DNA of 64,000 bases from Helicobacter cetorum (GTDB taxonomy: Bacteria; Campylobacterota; Campylobacteria; Campylobacterales; UBA6016). Under the pieces are notes generated by a model. That model did not search any database. It was not told the DNA's origin and was given only the letters and a program-made list of their open reading frames with translations. The DNA lies in the NCBI GenBank assembly GCA_022729705.1, contig DZAX01000006.1, positions 1 through 64,000 on the forward strand, written 5' to 3'. This document shows positions 25,101 to 34,357 of this stretch, one piece after another (position 1 is the stretch's first letter; every line of letters begins with the position of its first letter). The translations under genes were made by a program, and so were the position numbers.

Positions 25101-26033
25101 TCAACGTAACTGTTTTTTATGCTTATCCAGCCAAACCATTATCCCTTTTTGGGCATGGAGTCTATTTTCCGCCTCTTGCCAAACGTAGCTTTGCGAACCC
25201 TCTAATACGCCGGCACTTACCTCTTCGCCCCTGTGAGCGGGCAAGCAGTGCAAAAATATAGCGTTCTCTTTGGCCAGAGCCATCAAAGCCTCGTCTATGA
25301 TAAATCCATCAAACGCCGCTAATCTTTTTTGATACTCGTCCTCTTGTCCCATGCTAGTCCACACATCGGTAGTTAGCACATCGGCGCCGTTTGCCGCCTC
25401 TTTTGGGTTGTTTGTGATTACTATTGTCGCTCCGCTTATCCTAGCAAACTCTTTTGCCTCTTTTACGATAAACTCTTGCGGCTCATACCCTTTTGGTGAG
25501 GCAATTCGTATCTCAAAGCCCAGTTTTGCGGCTAGATTTAGCCAGCTGTTTGCCATATTGTTGCCGTCTCCTATATATGCGACCACGGGATTTTTATCCT
25601 TGCCAAGCTCAACCATCGTCATATAATCAGCCATTAGCTGCACCGGATGATAGAGATCCGTAAGTCCGTTTATAAGAGGAACTTTTGAGTGTTTGGCAAA
25701 CTCTTCAATCTTCTCTTGCTCATACGTCCTTATCATCACCATATCGCACATAGAGCTAATTACTATCGCCGTATCGGCAATAGGCTCGCCGCGTCCTAGT
25801 TGAAGATCTCTGCTGGATAGAAAAAGCCCCACCCCACCAAGCTGATATATGCCAACCTCAAAGCTAACCCTTGTTCTAGTCGAGCTTTTTTCAAATATCA
25901 TAGCAAGCGTCTTGCCCTCCAAATACGGCACATGCTCGCCCTTTTTTGCATCGCACTTTATACGCAGACCAATGTCTACAATCTCCAATATCTCTTCTTT
26001 TGTAAAATCCCTCAGACTCAAAAAATGTCTCAC
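25101..26033 (-). CDS. argF: Ornithine carbamoyltransferase
   Basis: Converts ornithine and carbamoyl phosphate to citrulline in arginine synthesis. The carbamoyl phosphate loop [13 protein letters not shown] is at about 49-61, the ornithine site is represented by DVWTSMGQE, and [11 protein letters not shown] near 263-273 carries the catalytic cysteine. At 310 residues it has the standard length. It is 18 bases downstream of hemB on the same strand, so the two may share a transcript, although the pathways are unrelated. Confidence 0.97.
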   Translation of the reverse strand: MRHFLSLRDFTKEEILEIVDIGLRIKCDAKKGEHVPYLEGKTLAMIFEKSSTRTRVSFEVGIYQLGGVGLFLSSRDLQLGRGEPIADTAIVISSMCDMVMIRTYEQEKIEEFAKHSKVPLINGLTDLYHPVQLMADYMTMVELGKDKNPVVAYIGDGNNMANSWLNLAAKLGFEIRIASPKGYEPQEFIVKEAKEFARISGATIVITNNPKEAANGADVLTTDVWTSMGQEDEYQKRLAAFDGFIIDEALMALAKENAIFLHCLPAHRGEEVSAGVLEGSQSYVWQEAENRLHAQKGIMVWLDKHKKQLR

Positions 26034-26051
26034 TACAATTTTCCTTATATC

Positions 26052-27026
26052 TTAACTGTTTATTAGTTTTGCGGCTTCTTTGGCGTGATAACTTATAATT
26101 ATAGCGGCTCCAGCCCTTTTAATAGAGAGTAGAGTCTCCATCATCGCCTTATTATAATCAATCAAACCCATTTTCCCCGCCATTTTCAACATTGCGTATT
26201 CGCCCGAGACATTGTAGGCGGCTATTGGAGTATTTGTTCTTTCTTTAATATCTCTAATTATATCAAGATAGGCTAAAGCGGGCTTTACCATAAGTATATC
26301 AGCGCCTTGCCTCTCATCTTCAAGGCTTTCTTCTATCGCCTCTAAGCGGTTTGCCGGATTCATCTGGTAGCTTCTTCTATCTCCAAAGCTGGGTGCAGAC
26401 TCAGCTACGTCTCGAAAAGGCCCATAATAAGCGCTAGCAAACTTCGTAGAGTAAGCCATCAACGGCAGATGCGAATAACCGCCGTTATCAAGAGCGGCTC
26501 TTAGCGTCTCTATCGTTCCGTCCATCATTCCGCTAGGAGCTATCAAATCAGCCCCGTGTTTTGCGTGAATAATGGCTTGTCTCGCCAAAATCTCCAGTGT
26601 TGCGTCGTTGTCAACCGTCTGAAGTTTTGTATTCAAAATACCGCAATGCCCATGGTCTGTGTATTCGCAAAAACACAAATCAGTAGCTATCATAGCGCTA
26701 GGATGAGCGTCTTTAATAGCTTTTAGAGCCTCGGCTATAATCCCATGCTCACATAACGCATCGCTACCTATAGAGTCTTTGACGCTTGGAATTCCAAACA
26801 GTATAAACGAGTTTACGCCAAGTTTTTGGCACTCTCTTATCTCCTCTATCGCCGTATCTACGCTCATTTGATACACGCCGGGCATTGACGACACTTCGTT
26901 TTTTATCCCCTTGCCTTCTCTGATAAAGAGTGGATAGATAAAGTCGCTCACGGCTAGTCTTGTCTCCGTAAGCGCTTCTCTTATTTGTGGGTTCAAACGA
27001 ACCCTTCTAAATCTCTTAAAACTCAA
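26052..27026 (-). CDS. hemB: Delta-aminolevulinic acid dehydratase (porphobilinogen synthase)
   Basis: Condenses two 5-aminolevulinate molecules to porphobilinogen in haem synthesis. The metal-site region [14 protein letters not shown] and the catalytic lysines in [14 protein letters not shown] and [13 protein letters not shown] are present; YNVSGEYAM follows. At 324 residues the protein is full length. The start ATG gives [19 protein letters not shown], the normal N-terminus. Only the site's cysteine-rich variant ([15 protein letters not shown]) is seen, as expected for a zinc-using type. Confidence 0.97.
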   Translation of the reverse strand: MSFKRFRRVRLNPQIREALTETRLAVSDFIYPLFIREGKGIKNEVSSMPGVYQMSVDTAIEEIRECQKLGVNSFILFGIPSVKDSIGSDALCEHGIIAEALKAIKDAHPSAMIATDLCFCEYTDHGHCGILNTKLQTVDNDATLEILARQAIIHAKHGADLIAPSGMMDGTIETLRAALDNGGYSHLPLMAYSTKFASAYYGPFRDVAESAPSFGDRRSYQMNPANRLEAIEESLEDERQGADILMVKPALAYLDIIRDIKERTNTPIAAYNVSGEYAMLKMAGKMGLIDYNKAMMETLLSIKRAGAAIIISYHAKEAAKLINS

Positions 27027-27204
27027 AATGCGCCTTATAACTTGAATTGAGGCGATTTTAGCAGAAATAATTAGTGGAAAAGTTTAAAGCGCATAAGGTT
27101 AGTTACCAGCTTTGCCGTAATTTTGGATAATTTGTGCAGGGTAAGCCTAATCTCACCGATACTAAGATAAAATAAAAAAGATTGAACACCATTAAGGATT
27201 TAAG

Positions 27205-27777
27205 ATTTTACCTATCGAAGTTTCCAACGTCGCAAAGTTGCCCTCACAATTTGGCGATTTTTTGATACAAGCATTCAAAGAGGGCGACAAAGAGCATTTG
27301 GCGATAATGACAAAAGATTTAGATTGCGATACTCCGCTTGTCAGAGTGCATTCCGAATGTCTCACAGGCGATGCGCTTGGGAGTCTCAGGTGTGATTGCA
27401 GAGATCAGCTTGTAAAGGCTCTTAAGCAGATAGGTCAAGAGGGGTGCGGCATTGTGCTTTATTTGCGTCAAGAAGGGCGCGGAATAGGACTTTTAAACAA
27501 AGTAAACGCCTATAAGTTGCAAGACGAGGGTTTTAATACTTACGAAGCAAACCATCAACTAGGCTTTGGCTCAGACGAGCGAAACTTTGACATAGTCGAA
27601 TATATGCTCTCATACTACAAGGTCAAAAAAATAAGACTACTTACAAATAATCCAAAAAAACTATCCTCGATTAAAGGCGTAGAGATTATCCAAAGGGTGC
27701 CGATAATAAGCGAACCTCACGAGCACAACAAAAACTATCTAAAAACAAAACAAGAACAGGGCGGACACTTATTTTGA
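27205..27777 (+). CDS. ribA: GTP cyclohydrolase II, probable ATT start
   Basis: Opens GTP in the first step of riboflavin synthesis. The zinc cysteines are in GSLRCDCRDQL, the catalytic loop in RQEGRGIGLLNKVNAYKLQD, and the GTP site in QLGFGSDERNFDI. The first canonical start is TTG at 27238, but the frame upstream encodes IEVSNVAK, which belongs to the conserved N-terminus of the family. An ATT at 27205-27207, six bases after AAGGA, would give a 190-residue protein of the usual size. I therefore favour ATT. The gene heads an operon with rsmG and three further genes. Confidence 0.93.
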   Translation: MLPIEVSNVAKLPSQFGDFLIQAFKEGDKEHLAIMTKDLDCDTPLVRVHSECLTGDALGSLRCDCRDQLVKALKQIGQEGCGIVLYLRQEGRGIGLLNKVNAYKLQDEGFNTYEANHQLGFGSDERNFDIVEYMLSYYKVKKIRLLTNNPKKLSSIKGVEIIQRVPIISEPHEHNKNYLKTKQEQGGHLF

Positions 27778-28364
27778 GTATGATTGCAGACGCTTTACTC
27801 GCGCAAGAGATAGAGATTGACAAAGAGGCGGCAAAAAAGCTGTTTAGATTTTGCGAACTGCTAAAAAGCTGGAATAAAACACATAGCCTAACCTCACTTA
27901 GAACCGATGAAGAGTATACGGAGGCTATTCTTGATAGCGTATACCCTCTGAAATTTTTAGGCGAATTTAAAAGCACCCTTGATATAGGAAGCGGTGCTGG
28001 TTTTCCAGCCTATGCGTTAGCTATTGTCAAAAAAAATGCGCATTTTACGCTTTGCGAGCCGCTAGTGAAAAAATACGCTTTTTTGCAGTTTGCAAAAATT
28101 GAGTTAGGGCTAGCAAACATAACGGTTAAAAAAAATAGAGTCGAAGAGTTGCAAACAGACGAGTTTGAACTAATCACATCAAGGGCGGTGGCAAACTCTC
28201 AAACTTTGGTCGATTTGTCCTCAAGACTCTTAAAAGAGGACGGCTATTGGCTTTTTTATAAAGGCGATCTATCGGAAAGAGAAATACGAGGTGAAAACGT
28301 CCGCGTATATTCAAGAGAGAGAAGACGCTACGTCCTAATACATAAGGAGAAAGAGCATTGCTAA
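27774..28364 (+). CDS. rsmG: 16S rRNA (guanine-527-N7)-methyltransferase RsmG
   Basis: Methylates G527 of 16S rRNA with S-adenosylmethionine. Residues WNKTHSLTSLR and the SAM loop TLDIGSGAGFPAYALA (about 68-83) are diagnostic; ITSRAVANSQTLV is the conserved substrate region. It overlaps ribA by four bases (TTGA). An alternative ATG lies six bases further in (27780). At 196 residues it is close to the family average. Confidence 0.95.
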   Translation: MSMIADALLAQEIEIDKEAAKKLFRFCELLKSWNKTHSLTSLRTDEEYTEAILDSVYPLKFLGEFKSTLDIGSGAGFPAYALAIVKKNAHFTLCEPLVKKYAFLQFAKIELGLANITVKKNRVEELQTDEFELITSRAVANSQTLVDLSSRLLKEDGYWLFYKGDLSEREIRGENVRVYSRERRRYVLIHKEKEHC

Positions 28365-28591
28365 AATTTTTATTTAATTTGGCGGTCATTGTCATCGTAG
28401 GCTATATCATATATATAAAGTTTTTTAAAAAACCAAAACAAACCATAAAGCAAGATAGAGATGAGTTTAGACAAGTGGACAACTCTATAATGGTGGGTTG
28501 CGATAAATGCGGAACTTTCGTCGAAACAGGCGACTCAATAGCAAAAGACGGTAAATTTTACTGTTCAAAAGAGTGTGCGGGAGTAAAATAG
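28358..28591 (+). CDS. PP0621-family membrane-anchored zinc-ribbon-like protein
   Basis: A 77-residue protein. One N-terminal membrane span (FLFNLAVIVIVGYIIYI) is followed by a linker and a small cytoplasmic or periplasmic module with two CxxC-like pairs (GCDKCGTFVETGDS and FYCSKECAG), which looks like a treble-clef zinc knuckle. Proteins of this PP0621 type are common, without known function. The TTG start overlaps the rsmG end and is preceded by AAGGAGAAAG. Confidence 0.8.
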   Translation: MLKFLFNLAVIVIVGYIIYIKFFKKPKQTIKQDRDEFRQVDNSIMVGCDKCGTFVETGDSIAKDGKFYCSKECAGVK

Positions 28592-28954
28592 ATGGTAATT
28601 ATAGGCGGACCAAAAGAAGTTTGCATCGCTTGCGAGCTCTCTTTTGACAAAGAAGGGGCTTTAAGATACTTCAAATTTGATGCAAAAGAGCTTGCAAAGT
28701 ACAAAAAACTAGTCGATGAGGGCGAAGATATAGCGCTTGGAGTCTCAGACATTAAAGAGCTTATATACGCTTGCAACATAGGCGTCAAATATGCGATAGC
28801 CAACAAAGAAGATGCGGCGATAATGCAAAAAATAGTAGACTCTTATCTATACGATACAAAACTTTTAGCTATTATCTACGAAGAAGATGAGATAGAGTGG
28901 GCGGCTACGGCTGAAATAGACGGAGTTGTATTTGACGAGGACGAACAGCTGTGA
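28592..28954 (+). CDS. Hypothetical protein, 120 residues, in the ribA operon
   Basis: I do not recognise a named family. The protein is acidic, soluble and helical in its middle (LAKYKKLVDEGEDIALGVSDIKEL), with a C-terminal strand pair (LLAIIYEEDEIEWAATAEIDGVVF). It directly abuts the preceding gene and overlaps the next by four bases, so it is an integral member of a five-gene operon with a flavin-dependent reductase. Confidence 0.75.
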   Translation: MVIIGGPKEVCIACELSFDKEGALRYFKFDAKELAKYKKLVDEGEDIALGVSDIKELIYACNIGVKYAIANKEDAAIMQKIVDSYLYDTKLLAIIYEEDEIEWAATAEIDGVVFDEDEQL

Positions 28955-29904
28955 AGATTTACGATATAGCCATCATCGGAGCCGGATCCGCCGGAATAGC
29001 GGCGGCTGTAGAGGCGTATGCGCTTGGAATTACAAAGATTATTTTGATAGAAAAAGCGGGGAACCACTCGACTACGATAAGAAACTTTTATAAAGACGGT
29101 AAAAGAGTTGACAAAGAGTGGCAAGGTCAAAAACTAGAAAATAGCGGAACTATCACTTTTTTGGACGGCTCCAAAGAGTCTACGCTTGATTTTTTCGACG
29201 AACTACTATCGTCTCACAAAATAGAGTCGGTATTTAACGAGGAAGCGGAAAAAGTTGAGAAAAACGGCGATATGTTTGACATAGCCACAACCGCCTCAAA
29301 CTACCATGCAAAAAGCGTAATACTAGCAATCGGCAAAATGGGAAAGCCAAATAAGCCTACTTGTCAAATATCAGCAGGAGCAAAAAATAGAGTTCACTAC
29401 AATCTTGACGCTTGTAGCGAAAACGAGAGCGTGCTAGTGGTGGGCGGCGGCAACTCAGCGGCGGAGTACGCCGTGGATTTGGCGGAAAAAAACGACTCCG
29501 CTTTATCATACAGAAGAGCCAACTTCACAAGACTAAACGCCGTAAACCTGCTATATCTCGAAAGACTCAGCTCTCGCGGCAAAATAAGAAAGCTTATGAG
29601 CACAGATATTACGTCGATAGAAGAGAAAAATGGCAAATTAAAAGTCTCTTTTGCACAAATAGAGCCTGAAATATTCGATAGAGTAGTATTTGCAATCGGT
29701 GGCTCAACTCCCGTCGATTTTTTGAAAAAATGCGGTGTAGAGCTACTTGATGGCGAGCCGGTACTATCAAGCGAGTTTGAGACGCGCCACAAAGGAATGT
29801 TTATCTCAGGAGATATAGCGTTTAAAAACGGCGGCTCTATTGTGGTAGCTCTTGATATGAGCTATAAAATCGTGAAAAAGATAAAAGAGGAAAATTTAAT
29901 TTAA
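28951..29904 (+). CDS. FAD/NAD(P)-dependent oxidoreductase, YpdA/thioredoxin-reductase-like
   Basis: A 317-residue two-dinucleotide-domain flavoprotein. The FAD loop is IIGAGSAGIAAAVEA (8-22) and the NADPH loop VVGGGNSAAEYAVDLA (about 163-178). A late GMFISGDIAFKNGGSIVVALDMS closes the flavin site. It lacks the CxxC pair of thioredoxin reductase, so it resembles the YpdA/bacillithiol-reductase or ferredoxin-NADP reductase group. The conserved position in a ribA operon fits flavin supply, but the electron acceptor is unknown. Confidence 0.85.
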   Translation: MKIYDIAIIGAGSAGIAAAVEAYALGITKIILIEKAGNHSTTIRNFYKDGKRVDKEWQGQKLENSGTITFLDGSKESTLDFFDELLSSHKIESVFNEEAEKVEKNGDMFDIATTASNYHAKSVILAIGKMGKPNKPTCQISAGAKNRVHYNLDACSENESVLVVGGGNSAAEYAVDLAEKNDSALSYRRANFTRLNAVNLLYLERLSSRGKIRKLMSTDITSIEEKNGKLKVSFAQIEPEIFDRVVFAIGGSTPVDFLKKCGVELLDGEPVLSSEFETRHKGMFISGDIAFKNGGSIVVALDMSYKIVKKIKEENLI

Positions 29905-30251
29905 ATAGAGAGCCACTTTTGTTTGGGTGTTTGTTTTGTTAAGAGAATTATGTCTAAAACATCAGAAACTTTAGCTTTAACGACTCTTTTTTAAACTTCC
30001 AAAAACCTTAAATTGAATGGTTTATTTGGGGATTTGCAAGAGGTTCTCTACTTTGAAAAAGTGTTGGGGTTGGGTGGTGAATGGTTACCTCTTTTAAATG
30101 GGATGGTATAATGTGGTAAAACTTGACGAGAGAGAATATGATATTTTTCTAAAAACCGTGCATTATACGCCTCTTTGGTTGTCTTGACAATTTCATGTCG
30201 GCTTCCAAAGTCTTTTTTGGGCAAAATACGCTTAAAAAATAAGGCTTTTGT
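29905..30251. other. Intergenic gap of 347 bases
   Basis: No convincing gene is seen on the plus strand. On the minus strand a frame of about 60 codons without a clear start runs through the IS-end-like repeat at 30104; I do not count it as a gene. A possible TTGACA lies at 30184-30189 but no matching -10 is near. Confidence 0.4.
30104..30131 (+). repeat. IS-end-like repeat, copy 3 (GGTATAATGTGGTAAAACTT)
   Basis: Related to the sequences at 6289-6320 and 11893-11920 in the same orientation. A stretch GGTGAATGGTTACC lies 25 bases upstream and resembles the end of the 6115 element, as if both repeats travel together. Confidence 0.4.
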
Positions 30252-31970
30252 ATGGCTTCCACTTTAGGATTTCTGGATACCGCTTATGAATTTACAAAAG
30301 AAACACCGATAGTCAAAGACGAGTTTACGCACGCTCTTTGTATCGGCGAAACAGGATCCGGCAAAACAACCGGTTTTATACTTCCAAACATCAAAGATAG
30401 AATAGGTAAAAATCACGGAATACTTATCTATGACTTCAAAGGAAATCTCCATCTTGGGGTCAAAAAACTCTCTCTTGAGGCGGGTAGGCTAGAGGATGTG
30501 ATAGAGATAGGCACGCCCTGGGGTAAAAAGACAAATCCGTTTGAGTATATGACGGTAAAAGAGATATACGGATTGTTGTTTGCGCTTATTAGCCAAAGAG
30601 ATACGGAGGGTGTTTTTTGGCACTCTGCGGCGGCTACGCTTGGCTCAAATATTGTGCGCGTTATCCGAAAAATTGGCAAGGTAAAAGAGTCTTTTCTTGA
30701 GCTTGGAGTAGAGTTTCCAAAGCTTTCTTTTAGGTATTCTGTAGATTTTAACGACAAAATATCCAAGATAGAGCACTATCTTTTGCCCGTGAGCGATTAC
30801 CACTCTGAGCAGTTTGAGTATCCTAGCGCCGCCTCTTTTGCGTCTTTGTATAGCTGTGTGCGAACCGTCAAAAAGCTTTGTATGTTTACCGACGGACACC
30901 CGATAATGAGCGCTTTTTTGAAAGATAGGCTAATATCCGCATTTGCTTCAAGGATGAAAAAAGAGCTTTCCAAAGAGAGCGTTGAGAGTGAATGGATTAG
31001 GGTGCAAAAGGGGTTTGAAGAGGCTCTTTTGAGAGTAGAGGAGCTAAACAATAGCTTTGCTATGCTAGATAGCTACAAATCCATGGCGGTATCCATAAGC
31101 GACGACTTTTCGGGCAACTATGGCGTTATCTTTTCGCTTGAGTCCTCTCTAAAGCACTTTTATGACTACAGCTTTTTTAGCGAGCATGAGTGCGACGTGG
31201 TGGAGGAGCTAAAGAGCGGCAAAATAGTTGTGATAAACACCTCTCTTTTGACAAACCAGATGATAAACGCCCTCAATCAATCAATAGTCCTCAATCTATC
31301 CAAAAGAGCAAAACAGCACGACAAAAAGCCGGTCTCCATCTTCATAGACGAAGCAAACAGGGTGGTGGACAAAAATACAGAACTTGCCACGGATATTTTG
31401 AGAGAGGCAAAAGTGGAGCTAATTTTAGCTATCCAAAACGAGTCCCAAATGATATACAAAATGGGTATGGATAGATACAAAGAGCTAAAGGGAAATCTAA
31501 CCGAGCAGATAATCTTTAGAAACAACGATGAAAATCATATACTAAAAACCGACAAAGACGTCGAAAGACTCGATACGCACACATATCTTTCCGGAGAGCT
31601 AAAAGAGATAAAAGCTACGCTGCCTATATTTTTTGGCGAAGACGAGCTGCTGAATGCAGAATTTGAGTATCAAAAAAATCTTCCAATCACCGTAGAGCTA
31701 CTACGAATGAACGAAATCACTGCGCCTACTATAGCCGTGTTTGACGACATAGTGTTTGAAAGAGACGACTCTGTATTTTTGCAAAATCTTGAGACAAAAG
31801 CTATGCAAAAGGTGATATTTAGAAGCGAAAGCGACTACAAAAACGCAAGAGAAGAGCTGGCAAAAATCTACAAATACGTCTTTGGGGATAACGGGATTGC
31901 TGAAGAAAAAGAGAGTGAAGCCGCCGGATTTATGTCTAAGTGGCGGAGGTTTACTAGAGAACAGAAGTAG
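30252..31970 (+). CDS. Orphan VirD4/TraD-like ATPase (TrwB/TraG DNA-binding family)
   Basis: A 572-residue protein of the type IV coupling-protein class. Walker A is in CIGETGSGKTTGFILPN (about 31-47), followed by ILIYDFKGNL, and Walker B is VSIFIDEANRV near 378-388; the sensor-like ILAIQNESQMIYK follows. It lacks the N-terminal membrane spans and the mating-channel genes of conjugation systems, so it acts alone here. Such solitary proteins occur in Campylobacterota chromosomes; a role in DNA processing, transport or defence is possible. An ATG with TAAGGCTTTT upstream is the start. Confidence 0.82.
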   Translation: MASTLGFLDTAYEFTKETPIVKDEFTHALCIGETGSGKTTGFILPNIKDRIGKNHGILIYDFKGNLHLGVKKLSLEAGRLEDVIEIGTPWGKKTNPFEYMTVKEIYGLLFALISQRDTEGVFWHSAAATLGSNIVRVIRKIGKVKESFLELGVEFPKLSFRYSVDFNDKISKIEHYLLPVSDYHSEQFEYPSAASFASLYSCVRTVKKLCMFTDGHPIMSAFLKDRLISAFASRMKKELSKESVESEWIRVQKGFEEALLRVEELNNSFAMLDSYKSMAVSISDDFSGNYGVIFSLESSLKHFYDYSFFSEHECDVVEELKSGKIVVINTSLLTNQMINALNQSIVLNLSKRAKQHDKKPVSIFIDEANRVVDKNTELATDILREAKVELILAIQNESQMIYKMGMDRYKELKGNLTEQIIFRNNDENHILKTDKDVERLDTHTYLSGELKEIKATLPIFFGEDELLNAEFEYQKNLPITVELLRMNEITAPTIAVFDDIVFERDDSVFLQNLETKAMQKVIFRSESDYKNAREELAKIYKYVFGDNGIAEEKESEAAGFMSKWRRFTREQK

Positions 31971-32085
31971 GACGCCCATCGCCCGCTTTGACTCTTTGGT
32001 CAATAAAATAAGATTGCCGTTTTTGTGTTAAACAACTTTTAAGCGCTAAACAAATACATTACAATAAAAACTTGAAGGTTTTAGA

Positions 32086-32388
32086 ATGCCTATTCCTTTT
32101 ACAGACGAAGAACTTTTTCCAGCTGCGGAACGTTCTATATTAAAAATAGAACCGATGCTGGCGCTAGACGGCGGAAGCATTAAGCTATTAACGGTGAGAG
32201 ACGGCGTTGTATACGTCCAGCTACAAGGAGCGTGCATAGGTTGTCCAAGTAGCTCTAATACGCTTAAATATGGTGTTGAAAAAAAAATAAGAGAAGATAT
32301 TCATCAAGAGCTATGTGTAGTTAATGTGCCAATCGGTGCGGAGTTGGAGCTTGATAAGTTTATCAAGAGCTTGGAAAATAGAAAATGA
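32086..32388 (+). CDS. NifU-like iron-sulfur scaffold protein
   Basis: A 100-residue protein consisting of the NifU C-terminal domain. Its cluster motif is CIGCPSSSNTL near residues 45-55, with the preceding GGSIKLLTVRDGVVYVQLQGA strand set. It can hold a [4Fe-4S] cluster for delivery to target enzymes. The downstream gene overlaps it by four bases. This form (without the IscU-like part) is common in Campylobacterota together with a full NifU elsewhere, which I cannot check. Confidence 0.92.
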   Translation: MPIPFTDEELFPAAERSILKIEPMLALDGGSIKLLTVRDGVVYVQLQGACIGCPSSSNTLKYGVEKKIREDIHQELCVVNVPIGAELELDKFIKSLENRK

Positions 32389-32996
32389 AAAAGAGTTTTT
32401 TTATAAATTATGTTGAAACTGCCGAGAAGCTATTTGTGTCAAGAAATTACGAAAAAGCCCTCTTTTATTATTCGCTAGCGAGCGAGCGGCAACCGACCAG
32501 TCAAGACGTAAGGGTCGGCGTTTTGCTTTGCGATTTGGCTTACGAGATGGAGAGTGAAGCTCACTCGCTATTTGATTATTATATTATAGCAAAAAAAGAG
32601 AACTCTGAAAATGCGGTGGAGTTGATTGAGAAGATCATTTTTTCAATAGATGGAGTGCTTAACGCAACGGCTGAAGTGCTAATGCCGACTCTGTTTGATA
32701 GAATTCAATATGAAAACGCCATCTCATACCAAGATTTTCAAAGCATAGTGGAAAAACGAGGCGAATTTAAACGCGCATTTGAAGATATAATGTTTTCTAC
32801 AAAAGTCGTTATATCTGAAAAAAGAGATTTTATAAGTTTTTTAGATGATCTTGTTATGAACGGCTTTAATGAAATGGCGCTAAACTATCTTGAGGGTGCT
32901 ACGGCTATTTTCCCTTCAAGTAAAAAGATTAGAGACTTATTTGACAAAATACATCAGAAAGATTTAATTGAAACTAAAACTCCCAAAAAACTCTAA
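32385..32996 (+). CDS. TPR-like hypothetical protein, 203 residues
   Basis: Begins with a helix pair resembling a tetratricopeptide repeat (YVETAEKLFVSRNYEKALFYYSLAS) and stays helical throughout. It has no signal peptide or catalytic motif that I recognise. Overlaps of four bases with the nifU-like gene and 29 bases with murE indicate tight co-translation. A scaffold or assembly role is conceivable but not demonstrated. Confidence 0.75.
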   Translation: MKKSFFINYVETAEKLFVSRNYEKALFYYSLASERQPTSQDVRVGVLLCDLAYEMESEAHSLFDYYIIAKKENSENAVELIEKIIFSIDGVLNATAEVLMPTLFDRIQYENAISYQDFQSIVEKRGEFKRAFEDIMFSTKVVISEKRDFISFLDDLVMNGFNEMALNYLEGATAIFPSSKKIRDLFDKIHQKDLIETKTPKKL

Positions 32997-34275
32997 TTTA
33001 TCAGCTCTGTATATAAGCGACAACTCTGCCGAGTGCGATGTTGACACTCTATTTTTGATGACTCCTCTCTCTGTAAAGTATATAGACGACGCTAGAGAGA
33101 GGGGGGCGACTGGGTTTGTATCGGCAAATGAGTTAAAAGATATATTTGACCTATCTTCTATCAAAATAGTCGGAATAACCGGAACAAACGGCAAAACAAC
33201 AACTGCGGCCGCAATATACTCTCTCTTGTTGGACTTGGGTAAAAAAGTTGCAATGCAGGGCACGAGAGGTTTTTTTATTAACGAAAATAGAGTTGAAGAA
33301 AAATCCCTCACAACGCCGATGCAGCTTAATATTTTTTCAAATATTTTAAAAGCTATTGAAGAGGGGTGCGAGTATTTTGTAATGGAAGTAAGTTCGCATG
33401 CAATCGCACAAAAACGCATAGAGGGGCTCAATTTTAATCTTAAAATTATTACGAATATCACTCAAGACCATTTAGACTTTCATAAAACATTTGAAAACTA
33501 TTGCGACGTAAAAAATGAGTTTTTGAGAGACGATACTCCAAAGCTAATAAACGCCGACGACAAAAATATCTCATATAACCAAAAAAATGCAAAAACATAT
33601 GGACTTGAAAAATCATCAGATTACAAAGTCGGCGCATACTCTTTAAATGAAGGTATATTTGCCGTATTTGAAAATAGCGGAGCTAACTACTCATTTTGCG
33701 CTTCAATGGCGGGCGTATTTAATATTTATAATTTAACGGCGGCGGTTGCGGCTGTAAATATACTTGCCAATGAGGGTATTCAAAAAATTTGCGACAACGT
33801 AGAAAATTTTGGCGGAGTCGGCGGTAGAATGGAGATTGTGAGCACCTCGCCGATGGTGATTGTAGATTTTGCCCATACGCCGGACGGTATAACGAAAGTA
33901 TTAGAAGCGCTAGGCGGCTCGAAAATTACGGCTGTATTTGGCGCCGGCGGCGATAGGGATAGGAGCAAAAGGGCTCAAATGGGCAAAGAAGCGGCGCTAA
34001 GGGCTTCAAAAATTATTGTGACAAGCGATAATCCTAGAAGCGAAGAGCCTGAAATGATTATAGAAGATATATTGAGCGGCATAGACGATAAAACAAAAGT
34101 AAGCGTTGTTATAGATAGATACAAAGCGATTGAAAAAGCGATATTAGAGCAAAAAGATGGAGAGATAGTCGCAATACTCGGCAAAGGTGACGAAACAACC
34201 CAGATTTTTAAAGATAAAATCGTACATTTTGACGACCGCGAGGTCGCAAGAGAGATTTTGAAACAAAATAGATAA
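32968..34275 (+). CDS. murE: UDP-N-acetylmuramoyl-tripeptide synthetase MurE
   Basis: Adds the third amino acid, expected to be meso-diaminopimelate, to the peptidoglycan precursor. The ATP loop is GITGTNGKTTTAAAIYSLL near 67-85; MEVSSHAIAQKRIEGL, ITNITQDHLDFHK and the DNPRSEEP motif, which recognises diaminopimelate in family members, are all present. At 435 residues it is slightly shorter than E. coli MurE. The TTG start overlaps the upstream gene by 29 bases. Confidence 0.96.
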   Translation: MKLKLPKNSNLSALYISDNSAECDVDTLFLMTPLSVKYIDDARERGATGFVSANELKDIFDLSSIKIVGITGTNGKTTTAAAIYSLLLDLGKKVAMQGTRGFFINENRVEEKSLTTPMQLNIFSNILKAIEEGCEYFVMEVSSHAIAQKRIEGLNFNLKIITNITQDHLDFHKTFENYCDVKNEFLRDDTPKLINADDKNISYNQKNAKTYGLEKSSDYKVGAYSLNEGIFAVFENSGANYSFCASMAGVFNIYNLTAAVAAVNILANEGIQKICDNVENFGGVGGRMEIVSTSPMVIVDFAHTPDGITKVLEALGGSKITAVFGAGGDRDRSKRAQMGKEAALRASKIIVTSDNPRSEEPEMIIEDILSGIDDKTKVSVVIDRYKAIEKAILEQKDGEIVAILGKGDETTQIFKDKIVHFDDREVAREILKQNR

Positions 34276-34357
34276 ATTTTTAATTATTAAGACTTATTTT
34301 ATCCCATTTAAAAACTTTCTTTTGTAAAATATATAAAAATTATTTTAGGAGGTAGCT

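Noticed and set aside
30104-30251. Minus-strand open frame through the IS-end-like repeat
   Set aside because: About 60 codons without a plausible start and without recognisable protein features.
31190-31474. Plus-strand overlapping frame of 94 codons
   Set aside because: Lies out of frame inside the VirD4-like gene, with biased low-complexity product.
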